64,000 nucleotides of DNA, taken from Varroa destructor. Taxonomy: Eukaryota; Arthropoda; Arachnida; Mesostigmata; Varroidae. The stretch covers positions 7,783,959 to 7,847,958 of the forward strand of contig NW_019211455.1 in assembly GCF_002443255.2 (NCBI RefSeq). The letters run 5' to 3'. This document shows positions 24,801 to 37,447 of the stretch, one piece after another; within the stretch, counting starts at the first letter, position 1; every line of letters starts with the position of its first letter. The notes under the pieces are model-generated. The model was not told the origin of the DNA and did no database searches. It was given only the letters and a program-made list of their open reading frames with translations. A program made the position numbers and the translations under genes.

Positions 24801-25289
24801 CAAGGCTTAGCCGCATCGAAAAAGATGCACAATGGACGCCTTCTCATCATTCTATCTTTGTCAAGCTTGCTAGCATTCATTACTTCGTAGATCTCAGTTA
24901 GAAGGCGTTGAGACAAATTAAACAGTCCCAAATACTCCTTAAACAGTGTTGGTTATCTAAAGCATCGCGAGGAACATGAAAAAGCTGTAGATAATTTAGT
25001 TTCTTTACTGGGGCCTTACTCGTAGGCCACAGTCGTTTCGAATTGTCCAGTCTGCCTTGACGGGATGCGGTTGAGAACTTGTCTCGTTTCATTAGAAGTC
25101 AACCGTAGTGTTAGGTTGAAGTGGCCATCGACGGTACCGGAAGATATAAAAAAGCTGTGGAGGTAATACACCCTCATCAAGCGATAGCCACAACGAACAA
25201 ACATACATTGCTGTAACAAAATATTATGGAAACCAGCCAAGTTATGAGATAACTTTTTCGCATAAACATGGTATGACTCATACTTAAAT

Positions 25290-25302
25290 GGGGGGGGGGG
25301 GG
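25290..25302. repeat. Poly-G tract
   Basis: Thirteen consecutive G bases read directly. On the other strand this is poly-C. Such runs are prone to length error in assembly. Confidence 0.95.
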
Positions 25303-25864
25303 AGTGCCTATCTCACCCTCTGGACGTGACTTTTAACGCACGTGTTACACTGTACTGTTGTCTAAATACCCTTTAATACCGGACAAAGCTCTATTACTAT
25401 GCCATTAGGTTGTAATCTTGGTAAAATTGGTTCTAATCTCAACGCTACAAACCAAATTGAGCGAGGATATGAAAACGACTAGTCATATATACGGCTGTAT
25501 TTTTCTTTCTTTTAACTTCGTGCTCAATTTGATTTGCACGGGACGCCAAAAATAGAGATCTTAAACCTGTATTCAAAGTTGGATTGTAAGTGGAAGGGGC
25601 TGAACGCAACCCAAACTTGTGGGCCAACACAATAGCCGGTCCCAGTGTCAAGTCGAGGTTCGCTTGTTTTCGAAGTAGTAAATTCGGCATGAAGGTTAGG
25701 CACAAGCTAATTGACCCGTTGACCCTGAGCACGCTGTTGCTCTCTCTCGCCGTAGTTGATCACGGCTTACATATGAGCCTTTGCTTGATTGTAGAAAACA
25801 CCAAAGCAGCTAGATCGATTTTTCAAAAAAAAAAAAGTCTACCAAGCAATGATTATGTCAATTG

Positions 25865-26470
25865 AACAGATATCAATTGATTAACGATGTTTGTGCGGCC
25901 GATGGTCTTCTGAAATTGAACGAGAACGACCTTTTTGTTGCAAAAATAGTGGCAGCTGATGAAGAATGGTAGATCTGCATTAAAGTCAGTCAGGACAGAA
26001 CCTGGTCTAAGCTGGATGGTGTCATTTAAAAGTTAAGACCCGGTCAGGGTCATGCTGTGCATTTGGCGAAATTGCAAAGGGGTATTTTTTTCTGTGAACT
26101 TCAGACAACAAGAGCGTTACCTCAGTTAAGTACTGCGAATATCTCGATCACTTTCGGCAACGCATCCAAGGAAAACGCTCGGCTATAAGCAATAGAAGTT
26201 ATATTTAACTATAACAACGTCTGGCGTCGCACGTAACGGAACAAAGATGATACAAGTTTCGTTAGAATATTTTACCCACCCAGTTTATTGTTCTGATTTT
26301 ATTTCCTGCAATTGTGACCTTCCCCGGTTCTTGTAGAGTTGCTTTAATAAGGACAACTTTGTATTTTCAACAAATGTAAAAATTACATTGACCAGTTCAT
26401 CGGAAACGAAGATATTAATTTTTGAAGAATTGGATTACCGAGTTGTCTAAAAGAGTCGCTAATAATACCC
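25865..26470 (+). mobile_element. Mariner-family transposase relic (internal part)
   Basis: A continuous frame from about 25883 gives the middle of a mariner transposase: LLKLNENDLF, then AADEEW, matching the region around the first catalytic aspartate (codon 25958-25960), then RTWSK and GIFFCEL. In-frame stops lie at 25970, 26027 and 26186. The same frame continues with EVIFNYNNV, corresponding to the V-I-F-H-H-D-N block with the second catalytic Asp changed to Asn. After a frame change, HPVYCSDF corresponds to the HPPYSPDL block, and the third catalytic position is also not Asp. The amino terminus and terminal inverted repeats are not seen. It is an old, inactive copy. Family assignment follows from my knowledge of mariner motifs; the exact boundaries are estimates. 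Confidence 0.8.
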
Positions 26471-29400
26471 AACATAATAACGGCCGAAGTCATCTTTTTT
26501 AATTCAGATTATTAATTAGATAATTCTAATTAGATTAATTAGATAGAATTTTATTACGGACGACCCAATACATTCAGCGACCTATCTAGTATGATCGATG
26601 GGCCTTTTCAAAACCTAGGTCAACAAATGAAATAAACGAAAACTCTACCAGTCTGCTATAATGGAACGGGTCGACTTGGACCAAATGGCCGATAATTAAC
26701 TTGTTTCATTTAAAATAACTGTTCTATAAGTGAGCCGAACTTTTTGCACATTACAATTAAAAGTTATATAAACAAGTATAAAAACGGGATATGGAAACGG
26801 CTTTCTTATATGGCACATATTAAGATCATTTAAAGTTTTCGAAATTCCTGTGCTGCTTACACCAGCTTCTAACAATTGAAAGGTTACATTGCCTGCGAGA
26901 ATGTACAGAGAGCCAAGCACACTATACGAAGTTAAGAAGGACGGTAACCTGCTTATAAACTATGATAACCTTGATGTGACCTTTGACGCGCTTGCGGTCG
27001 TAAAAGCTCAGTCGGTTTGCCAATGCTATTCTACTGCAAATGACTAATTTTATTCTTTTAAATTAACTAAAAGAAGTGTGATAACTTGAACCGATCATAA
27101 CGTGTCGAGTTAACTTTATTGTATCCATATAGGCGTTAAGTTATTGGCTAAGCGCTATTAGAATTGCTCGATGTTGCTGTCTCTGAAAACTTCATTGATT
27201 ACAGAAATTTATGTTTCCATTTGGACCACGCACCTTGGACGTCGTGCAAGGACAAGGACTTATCTGACAATTATTTACAGTGATTACGTTGATGACAAGG
27301 TGAATGCAACCCTACCTCATGAACCATAGAGTCGGATAGCTGGCCATGCTGTCAGAGGCCATTGTTTGTTGGGCCGTTCTATAGTACGGCTCCCGCCTAT
27401 TTTTTGTTCCAGAGATTAAATTTTTGTTACTGACGTTCCCGCCCCTTGTCGATCCTCTAGCAAAGTTTATCTTTTCGGTGACAGCGCCTCTAACTCCCAT
27501 GGCTGTCGCAGCGAAACCGCAGAAGGTTCCCGATTAGTCCGGAGATGGTCGCGTGCGTTACCTTACCACAATACCGCTTAGATGCTACAAGAAGGCCAAT
27601 GGCCTGCCACCGATAGCGCGGCGGAAAGAGTAGTTAGTACAAGTAGCGGTGATAGGAGCCGTACTGCTACTTCTCATAGCCGTTGTACGCGTGGTAATTA
27701 ACAGCACACGGCTCGATCATTCAGGTGATGCGGTGAGGGCGGCTTTCGCTAGCAAAATTCGTCGCAGCAGAGGTTGTGCATGTGAGCCACAGTGGCTATC
27801 TGATGTATGATACTTAGATAAATGCATAGGTTTTTCTCTGTCTGCATCAGCTCCTTCGCCCGTGGCCACAACATAGCGCACAGCCTTGATATCATCCATC
27901 CGACCCAGTGCTCTCGTAACTAATCTGATGCCCTCTGAAAATACTATTAAATCCGACCCTGATAGCTGACAAGATGCGAGTCACTGGGAAGTTCGTAACG
28001 ACCTGGTTAAACCTCTGAAATTACATTAGGGTTTATCATGACTGACGGAGCGTCGTCTATACGAGACCCAAAACATACTAGATTCAATTTTCCATATTTT
28101 TGGTATAGAACAAGCTTTTTATAGCACTAAGGCAGCTCTGTAGTAGTACCTTTATAATAACAGTATTGATGATATATCTAATGCGAAGGAAAGAGCTCTT
28201 CATACATTGCGCTATGTTTGTCTCATTTACAGAAAACAAAAGATTAGCCATTGTGTCTTGATCGCCTATATTGGGCATTTGCATTCTCGACATTTAACAA
28301 GAAACTAATAAAATTAGATGAATATGTGGCTACTGTAATAATTTCATGTTAGCTTTCTCTTCGAAGAACGTTATTAAAACCGCTATTTGTTAGAATAGTA
28401 AACTACCTTGTAAAATATTCGCTTAGGTAAAAAAAAAAATCCAGAATTTAATAACCAACATACGATGCCTGAGCACTCGCCTAAGCTTTACATTGTGGTT
28501 TGATAGAAACTTTTCTGAGGGGGCTAGAAATTTTTTATTCTAAATGTTTGCTTTTTTACAAAATTAAAACTTCAGAAAATGACTAGAAGAAAGTGACTAA
28601 AAAGTTGAATTTTCTTAATCGCATTCTACGTCTGAGCCTGCGTAGAAGGTCACCCTTCTTATTGTTGCGCGAAAAAAAAATAATCTTTTGCAAAAATGAT
28701 ATCGTGCTGGCTGAGTGAAATGCTTACTACACAATGTTGCATTTTAATAACGGTTATAGAAATCGGGAAAAATCGTTGAAGTCAGTCCTTTTCGTAAGCA
28801 TACTCAAATGAAATTGCTTGATAAGGATGCCTTAGTATCTGTGTATGCCAGTAAAGGTCTCGAAAAGCAGGTATGCTCGACATAAAACGTTTCTTCAAAA
28901 ATTCTCCAATTAGGCTGTTCCTTTCTTCCGGTCCGTTTGAGGCGTGTCCTAGGAAGATCTGCGTGGGAGATGGAGTCGATAGGGTAAATGCTTCTTTCCC
29001 AAAGAAACAAGTCCGCTTTTCCCATAGAGCATAATGTTAATCCACTGGACCACAGCTGGCCGAAGATACTAATGCCGACTGAACTATGGGTTCCTTCTAT
29101 GCTATGCTATGCTATGCTATGCTATGTCAGTATTGTGCTACATGGTCAATTGGTACGCTAACTTCCGTACCATCCGAGTACCTGACTTGTGGAAATTGTT
29201 TAGAGATAAGTCTGTTCTATTTGTACAACGCGAGACTATAACATCAGGTTGTAGATGATCTTTCTTGGCCAATGTCTTTCGTCAGCTAAAATGTGGTACG
29301 AATCAAATATTACCACAGGCTGATGACACGTCAGCAGTGTGGCTGAAGGCCCTTTCAGCACTCCAATGGGAGACCAGAATATGAGAGCACATAAATAGGA

Positions 29401-30639
29401 TTAACAGAAATCAGTACACGGTAATGCGCTTTCACTAGAACATCGAGGATAACTGAAAAAGGACATGTGGTCTGGGTTGAATAAGGTCTCAGATTGGTGT
29501 CGCGTACATATTTTGTAGGCGTAGGAAACATTTTTGAAGATTTTGTATTCTGAAAAAAAAACATGCTCAAAGAGTGCTATGTGGACGGTCGTCTTTCGAC
29601 CATGTTAGGCAGCGAGTTGCTCGGTTTTCTACCTGCTACAAAGGCTACTGCGAAATTCATTCCGCGGAGTAGAATATGTATGGTTTAGTGTGGCAGATTT
29701 TGAATTCAGTCGAGGTCAATTATTTCCTCATGAAACGTACTTCGAATACGTTCATGAAGACACAAAGTTATTAAGACGTTTCAATACGACAGTGAAATCA
29801 TCGCGCCAAGATTACCAGTCTCTGCCGGAACGGCAAGCGCATACGACTGTAGTAATAGTAAAGCGATTATAAACCAATTTTTCCGAGTCAAGTCGATATA
29901 ATTAATTATTACATAATTAATGCAACACCGCCTTAGGAGAACTATAAATCGGACGCCTGTATGCGATTGAACATGAATGAAATTTTCGGGGATTATGACG
30001 AAATTATTGCACCGCGACGGGAGGACCGTTAAAATCTTTCCATAAAGGGGCCGGATAGGTGCAGTGGAATGACTGCAATGGAAAATGTTTCCCTAAACCG
30101 ATCGTATCAAACGAGTACAATTACCGCAACGGCTGTCGCAGAGCCTCAAGAGAAACGCAACTCGGAACGATGCTGTAGATTTCAGATAAAGGTATAGTTT
30201 GTTTAGCTCTATGTAACATGCACTATATATCTATACAAGGGTAAAACAGGGTAATAGCAATGGAAAATCTGTTGCTGTTTACTTGACTTAAAATTCCGAT
30301 TCATCTCAGTGTAATATCTAAGAATCAAATTAGTTACATCTAGGCGCGGAGCGCAGTCAGCGGGACCGTTCATTATATCGGGTTGTTGGAAGGTTTTTTT
30401 CATCTAGAAGGCTTCGAAGTCACGTACTTCGGGCAATATGATTCATATCGGATCAGCATTACTGTCATTTGAAAGCCAAGATTGGCAGTAGTCGATCTGC
30501 TAAATATTGTCAAAATGCCTTTATTCGGATCTAAGACTGAGTGTCTCGAATAATGGTTAGATTTCATTAAAAAAAAAAATCATTTCGTTTTACACCTTCA
30601 CCAAGATGAAGGCATAGGTACTCTCCAGGCCCATAAAAA
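26471..30639. other. Intergenic stretch between mariner relics
   Basis: No supportable gene. It contains a six-unit CTATG array (29097-29126, listed separately) and A-rich runs near 28429 and 28671. A GC-richer patch near 27300-27900 has short open frames on the minus strand but no recognised domain. A 60-codon plus frame at 29690-29872, GTG-started after TTTAG, reads like protein (VADFEFSRGQLF) but is too short to judge. Confidence 0.4.
29097..29126. repeat. (CTATG)6 pentanucleotide repeat
   Basis: Six perfect tandem copies of CTATG, the only pentanucleotide array of this length I noticed in the window. It should be variable between individuals. Confidence 0.95.
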
Positions 30640-31450
30640 TATATGTGGGTCTTTTCGGCTAAGATGAGTTAGTTACTGGAGGAAACAGCCTAGAAGTAGC
30701 TTCGTCGCTTTCGTTCTGGAAGTTTCGACGTGGAAGATCCTCCTCGTAGTGGGTGACCAATTACGAAAGAAGCTGAAGAAATTGATGCAAAAGTTGTATA
30801 CTATTGACATATGAGTTGCCATGATATCGCTACGGATTTAAGCATCCACCATGAATTAATTTTGGACCATTTTAAAAAAGCTGGCTACCGCACGAATTGA
30901 AGTAAATAGAGGTTACTCGTTTGTGTTTTTATCTACGAAATTCTAATGAAACGCAACGAAATGAAGTAATTTCTAAAGCGATTGATCACCGCTGATGTAT
31001 CACTGAATTATATACGACGGTAATGTGCCTTACTATGTACAGAGTCCTGACCGAGGCCAAGAAGGTGATGGACCATGTTCGTTTGGTAGAATTGGACAGA
31101 AATCACGAATTAAGAGCTACTTCTACCTAGTAAACGATTTACTTGAATTTCTACTGTCAACAACTAGCCACTGGAAAAAGATTTATTTGAACTAGTCTCT
31201 TTTGCCTCGAACTACACGTCCTTAGCTACCCAGCGAAAATTAAGATCTTAGGAATTTTAATGCATCCGCCGTACAAACCGGATCTGGCACCTTCGTACTG
31301 TCATCTGTTTCAGTCTCTGCACAGATCTCTCTTAACTGAGTTTTAATGGAGGTATGCAAAAGTTTCCTGTCACCACTGTTAGCCCAAAAACCTACAACGA
31401 TGGAATTATGGTATTACCGGAAAAATAGCGGATCCTCGATTATATTTAGT
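30640..31450 (+). mobile_element. Mariner transposase pseudogene, most of the gene
   Basis: Frame 30718 onward gives FDVEDPPRSG, then a stop where mariner has Arg (GGG TGA CCA; GGG CGA CCA would read GRP), then EEIDAKV, another TGA, SCHDIATDLSI and HFKKAGY of the helix-turn-helix region, then IYEILMKRNEMK and FLKRLITAD, the first catalytic Asp block. After further frame changes come NYTSLATQRKL, MHPPYKPDLAPSYCHLF (third catalytic Asp changed to Tyr, codon 31296-31298) and DGIMVLPEK followed by TAG near the end. Motif order and spacing match an intact mariner gene, but it has many stops and shifts and is inactive. CGA-to-TGA stops suggest C-to-T decay at CpG. The N-terminal end and terminal repeats are unclear. 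Confidence 0.9.
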
Positions 31451-31689
31451 ATAGTAACTTTGTACTAAAACATAGTTGCTTCGATCTCGGCCAAAACACC
31501 GTCAATACTTTTCCGACCACTTGATATATAATAAAAAAGCGTTATCTGTGTTGTTGTCTACGTATCACACTTAAACCCGTTTACAGAGTGCTCGTTTTGA
31601 ACCGGCTGGAGTACCATCTCAGGGTCGCCTGCGCTTGACATGGAGCTACCTGGATGAGTATTCTGTGGCCAGGCGTACTTTTTTTTTCC

Positions 31690-31815
31690 AGTAGCACGTA
31701 ATGTTAATTTGGGAAAGCTGGCTCTACTTTGTGCTTTTACAAAACTACCATTGAGGATGTAACATTGTATTGGCTTTACACAACCATTTTTGAAAGTGAC
31801 CTGCGGGATTTGTGC
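31690..31815. repeat. Diverged duplicate, copy 1
   Basis: This segment, starting TTTCCAGTAGCACGTAATGTT, aligns by eye with 32133-32265 over about 120 bases with several indels. Shared blocks include GTAATGTTA, CATTGAGGAT/CATTGAGAAT and TTACACAA/CTACACAA. It lies about 240 bases after the mariner relic. It may be two copies of an unnamed repeat or an old local duplication. Confidence 0.5.
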
Positions 31816-32132
31816 CATGAACCTGTGGATTATCCTTGCATTATTAACGGAATGGTGACTCGAACGGGTGGCCGGTTCTCGGCTCACGATAACAGGGTAA
31901 CTGCACCAGTATTTCCCCTACCTGCTACCCATGCAACGTCTACGGGGTACAATGGGGCGAGGTAAGCCTGCCAGATCATCCTAGCTACCAAAACTCTTTA
32001 CCTATTTGTTTGTCTGACCCAAATCGATTCCACAGAGTGGCCCGATTGAGCTGACTTTCAGGTCAAAAGCTTTATCCTAAGACGACCTGCATGCAAGGTA
32101 AAGCCGATTGGGTTAAGACACAGTTTCCTATT

Positions 32133-32265
32133 TCCAGTATAGCGTAATGTTATTTCGGACAAATTGGTTGCTTTCGCCATTTGTTTATCGATCATTGAGA
32201 ATTTGTAAAACGCTTATATTGGAAAGCTATTTGGCTACACAAAATGGGTGCAAAATTCTGTGCGC
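32133..32265. repeat. Diverged duplicate, copy 2
   Basis: Second member of the pair with 31690-31815, same orientation, about 440 bases away. I estimate identity near two thirds, by eye and not by computation. Confidence 0.5.
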
Positions 32266-33094
32266 CAGTTTTGTTTTCATTTAGTGGTAAAATCGATAGC
32301 TTTTGCCTGAGTGAATGAAATATCAACCTTCTCAGCTGATCTTTTTCAACTGTCCAAATACTTTTCTCTGAAAAGGCTCGTATTTTTCTCCCGTAAGGAG
32401 GCGTGAAGCTGATTTCATTGGTTTGCGAAATTGTTTTTCAGGATATCTAAGGGAAAGCTGATAGGAATTTTACTAAAAAAACTTTTTCCGAAGAAAATGG
32501 TAGTCGAAATTTTTCTAAAGAAAGCTCTATGTAGAGGAAGGGATTCTCTAATACCAATCGAAAGCGCTCGATGAGCTGGATTGAACATTGGAATATATTA
32601 ATGTATCTGAATATCAGTTTTCGAGTAGAATGCCGTTCGAAAGGTAAAAATTGGATATAACGCTCAATTTAAGGGGAGTTTTTTTAGGGTCCAGTCGGTA
32701 CATCTCGACGAAGTAAAGAATACATATTCCTACACTAAAAAGGGATATTTTTGGATAAAAATAACGAAAGCCCTATAGGAAATTTCATTTTAGGTTACAT
32801 TCGACTAATTTTTTGGACGACTTTCTAAAAAATGTCAAATAAAAGCTGATTTCTGTCAAAAATCCCTAAATGATCTCTACAACAAGGTGCTAAATTCACA
32901 AAATATATGTTGATAGTAACATAAAACAAATAACAAAAAGGGTAAATCATTATGGCGTAGAAACAGACTGAACAACATATAATTAATAACATAAATTAAC
33001 ATTAATTTAAATAACATATAAAATGAGCATAGAACGTTTATTATATAATCATTAGTGTATGATGTGTGGGTACGTGTACCGAAAATAGGTTAGA
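32266..33094. other. AT-rich non-coding stretch
   Basis: I see no gene. The segment 32930-33060 is very AT-rich with repeated ATAACATA/ATTAACAT words. Confidence 0.5.
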
Positions 33095-33322
33095 TTGTGT
33101 AGTCACAACATATCATTAAGAGCATACGACGCTAAGCGTCTGTCCGATAACCGACCCTGTTTGCGTGCGCCTCCGAAACAGAGTCTATCCGAAACAGACC
33201 TGACACTAAAAACGCCCCGTAATCACACTTGGTACAGATGTACCAATTGCCAACGTATCATGAGAAAGACAAATCCAAATTGGACTGAATCCCTTGCCAA
33301 ACATATTAGGAAACGAATTAGG
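33095..33322 (+). CDS. Candidate exon with a zinc-finger-like CxxC motif
   Basis: An open frame reads SETDLTLKTPRNHTWYRC and then continues to a Cys-X2-Cys (codons 33239-33250) and, about 18 residues later, LAKHIRKRIR. The order W, CxxC, L-x2-H resembles a BED- or FLYWCH-type finger, but the expected last His or Cys is not present before the frame ends. A donor-like AG|GTAAAA closes it at 33322/33323, so the missing ligand could be in a following exon. There is no start codon I trust (the frame opens at TTG). It could be an exon of a gene or of a domesticated transposase. Confidence 0.22.
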
Positions 33323-34179
33323 TAAAACAGGCTAATTATCAGGGGCAAATTGTTTGTTAATCCTATAATTTACGTTACGATAAGTGTAATATTTCTGAAT
33401 CAAGTCAGCTAAATCAACGAAAAATTAGGCGCGGGGCGAAGCCTGCGCGTCCGCTTAATAGATAAGTGAAACGTGTGCTCGTTAGGAGTTCCTGTCTTTT
33501 GCCTATTTACATTCCGTATACGTATTCCTTATACCTCTCTATTACAAACTGAGTTATGGCAACGTAAAAGAATTCACCGTTTTATAGCTAAATTAACTAT
33601 TTCGCAAATAGGGTAGCCATGTTTTGCGTAGTTATGCATAGGAAAATTGGATTTTTCGTGAAGAAACATTTATTTTCCAATGCAACAATGCGATAACTAC
33701 TTTGTTTCCCGAAGTTCCTGGATTGGACGGCTCATTTTCTAATAATGGCCAGCTAATGCGTTGGGAATACGTCGCTAAGTATTGAAGTGATCGAGATATT
33801 CGGGACATTATATGTAATAGAACTTAAACGGTAATACGGTTTATATCGTTTTTATCGTCATAATCAAACCTCATATATAAAAACTATCTTCTCCGGAGTT
33901 TATCTTGAATATAAACTACTTACGTATCCGTCAATCGATTAGTGTCTCTTAGCCTGACAACTGAACATTTACCATTTCCTATTCACTATATAGATGGATA
34001 AGAAGAACAAGTAAATGCAATATGGAAGGGAAGATACCTTATAGCCTCTATGAAGGATAAGAACAACGTAGGCCAAAGAACGCCACTAGAACTCGCTGTT
34101 TTTTAAAACCCGATACCCACTGCCAGTAGTAATGGCAGCATCAACGTTCGAAGAATCGTCAATACAACTGATTCCACCA

Positions 34180-34194
34180 GGGGGGGGGGGGGGG
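34180..34194. repeat. Poly-G tract
   Basis: Fifteen consecutive G bases. It lies inside an open minus-strand frame, where it would encode prolines, so its length decides that frame. Confidence 0.95.
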
Positions 34195-37100
34195 ATGGGA
34201 TGCATCGAGCCCCCAGATCACTATGGGTAGTTGCAACGACAGCATGAACGACCATTTGTAATAATAACAAAGCAGAGAGTAGCGACGCCGCAAGGGGAAA
34301 CCTAGGCCTGAACAATTTCGAAAAATAAACACCGGCTGCGACCATGGAGATGGCTTGGACAAATGATGGCCATAACGACCGTAATGGCAACACAGAGAGG
34401 GAGTACCATTTCGCTTAGTCATGCTCACTCATAATCTCCTATTTGTCCAAACCGATGCATATGGAATATACATAATTGTTCGGCCATCTACAACGTACTC
34501 AGCCAATACTTTGAATACGACTGTTTCCACATTTACCTGTACCTGATTCGCTAGGTGTTCTTAGCTTGCTATCCGTTTAGCTTTAGAAGCGTCTATGTAC
34601 AGTTAGCAAAGAAGGGATAACGTAGATATTGAAACACCAGCGACTTATCTATAATGTTAGATCACATAATATATATATGTATGGTAGGTTGCCTGGTTCC
34701 GATCCAACCAGCACGCCCAACTTATGATTTTCTAACTTGAGTTTTAGGCTTTACATTGTTTAAACTGATCCTTTCTGTCCCCATTTCTTCTTGACTTGTT
34801 ATATTTTTTATACCATTTTGTATTGGTTTCTGTTATGTATGGCTTATGAAATTTCGTAAAGGTTACTATCGTAATCTATGGCCGAAAAAGACGTTTTTCC
34901 TGTTTAAGACGATAGGTGAGCCGCAAATTGTCAACGAAGGGGAGACGGCAGGGTTTTCATTAAAAGCGTTAGCCGTTTGGTAATATCTCGAAATAAAGTG
35001 GCGTCTGCTGATGATAGTTTGAGTAGAATTCGTCGAAATAATATTTAATCGTCGCGAATGCTGACATATTTTTATGCCGCCTTCGATCTCTTACACTTAC
35101 AAGAAATTTCTGAAGTAACACAAACATTCTGCTGTAAGCAGTCTGAATCCCAAAATCCATTGCAAAGTTGTTTGTCTACTGATGTGGATATGGTGAATCT
35201 ATTGAATTTGCTACTGAGGCGTCACCGCCGGCTATGGGGGCTATGCGGGTCAGGGCGTTTCACCAGCAAGGGGTCCTACCGTAGGCATATCTAGAGCTGC
35301 GTGCAAAAGCCCTTTTTTAAGCATGGCGTTACTATTAATTGTGATTATATTTAGGGAAGATCCTAACGAAGTACCTCAACACCGATTATTTTTGAAAAGC
35401 TGCGGAAGTACAATATCTATGGGCTCATGCGTAATGTACATCATTTATTACACATGTTAAACTCTTCTTTCATTTAATGTAGAGTTTACGGTTTTTACGG
35501 TGTTGCATGGTTATCCTCCCGGGAATTTCGTTAAATATAACCAGATAAAGATTTAACCAATGTAACATCCTCATTGTTTGAAACAAATTTATGTAGAATA
35601 TTATCATACGCCTATCATATTATACGTTGTTGTTCTATCACTAGATATAATTTAGCTAGTACCTCTATTGTTATTGCTTGCTCCGTGGAGGACAGCTGGC
35701 CGATCGGGGCATTTTTAAAAAAGCTCCTGGCAGATGATTTCTGGTTTCAGCGCGCCTAGAACATACGGCATAAAGAGGACAGCGGCAATGCGGATAGCAA
35801 TAAGTTAATAACAGTCTTATCCCCCTTTTCTTTCCGCTTTTCTGCGGTCCCGCTCAAGTAGGTATTTTTATGCCACCATCATCACTAGTAAGGAACCTGA
35901 AAGTCAGCTGTAGCGGCGGCCCGGAAGAAGAAGAACTCACGATTCGATTAAATTGGCGACCACTTGGGTCTAGGAAAAGCCATATAAGAACGGACTGTGT
36001 GAACATATCGACACGGCAAACGTATGGGCATGCAGGACCATCTTCAATACATTTCGTCTCCGTCTAACGGCTTTAGACCTTCAAGTAAAAGTAAAAAGGA
36101 TAGGTAGCCCTATTTGATGGTGAAATGCTTGCTGGGTATAGGCTTTCAGATTTGAAGAGGGCAGAAGACAAGTCGTTAGAAAGAAACTAAAGGCATCCCA
36201 TATAAAGGATAGCTCAGTGATAATGGTAACTTTTGCAGGAGAATAGCAGGAGCAGGATTGAACCGGGCTGAGGGAGATTGCAGTGACTTAAAGTAGGAGC
36301 AACTGCGCGCTTGCTTGCGAGCGAGCAGTGAGCTTCAACGAAACAGAAGCTTACTTGTCCTGGACTGCACTGCCTTTCTCTGGCCTGTTCTAGTCTTTTT
36401 ATCTTGCGCTGAGATAGCGAATAATGGAAGCCACTCGCACTGTTGTAATGGAAAAATACTTTCATCACGGCCTGGGTACGGCGTTGGCGATGGCGATGCG
36501 GAAATGACCATAGGAGGCATTGTGACGACGACTTCAACAGCGGCGTCGGGATCAACTGAGGTATCGACAGCAAGAGCACTAGGAGAGCTAAAAAGAAATA
36601 GATGTTGGTGCTGCCGGGTAGTGGGAGCAAGATCGAGTGTGAAACGGCAACGTAATGATTAAACTTTTACTTGCGCTAATCACTCACTGACCTTTACACC
36701 TGATAGTTGCCACTGTTGGGGTTGTTAGAGTTGCTCGTTGGAAGCATCTGTGATTTCAAAGCTGCCATTCGGATGCTTCCGTAACCTTGAACTGGCGCAT
36801 ATATAAACCATAAGACGCGCAACAAATCGACAACTATATTCGAGCACTAATAGACTATAATTTAAAAAGCAGCCATCGGTTTTTACAAGTGTATATATCA
36901 ATGCCACGTAATCAACATTTTTGTTTCATGCATTTTAAATGCTAATTTCAATAAAATCATTAAAACCGTTATATGGCTGCGTCGAGCAAATACGACGATA
37001 AATCCTTTCAAAGACGTAACGTATCAGCTTCGAGACACACATATTCTTACGATAAGTATTCAAGTAGTACGGCTCTGAGAGTAGAATTTGTGAGTGAGGT

Positions 37101-37397
37101 ATAAGTAATAGTATTGGAGGAAACAGGTTGTCGTATGAAGGTTGTAAGAAGAAGAAGAATTATTTCCGCGGCCGGCCATACCTCCCACCGTCCCAGGTTG
37201 TCTATACTGATAATATAATAAGGTTACGCATGGACTCCACCTGTCTAATAATAGTATAAATAAACGAAGTAAACCGTGCCCGAAAATATGCCTCATACAG
37301 TGACAAACATTTCTCTCAAAGAAGTGTCTCTCAAAAAAGTTGCACAACCTCGGCTATAAACGAAAAACAAGAGCTCTATGCAACCGCTGTGTCTCCA

Positions 37398-37399
<2 letters not shown>

Positions 37400-37445
<46 letters not shown>
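37400..37445. repeat. (TA)n microsatellite
   Basis: About 46 bases of alternating T and A. It falls inside a spurious minus-strand frame, where it is read as alternating Tyr and Ile. Confidence 0.95.

Positions 37446-37447
<2 letters not shown>

Larger units (their letters stand above)
17221..25864. other. Long AT-rich stretch, no supported gene
   Basis: Nothing here reaches gene quality. It contains (TA)n tracts at 17672-17725 (interrupted) and 18845-18885, a short direct repeat of CTAAGTTAAATAA (19305-19317 and 19321-19333) and poly-G at 25290-25302. A GC-richer island at about 22780-23250 has a 125-codon minus frame (23155-22778, GTG-started, containing DAWLKARYSM and a Cys-rich CGCCGCSCYC) and an ATG-started plus frame (23026-23253). 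Both are open over the same bases and neither matches a family I know, so the island may be an exon of undetermined strand. Confidence 0.4.

Noticed and set aside
34690..34716. Box-B-like GGTTCCGATCC suggesting a tRNA
   Set aside because: No box A at the right distance and no acceptor stem pairing upstream.
36214..36662. Overlapping frames of 115 and 138 codons on opposite strands
   Set aside because: Both strands are open over the same GC-rich bases and neither has a recognisable motif, so no strand could be chosen.
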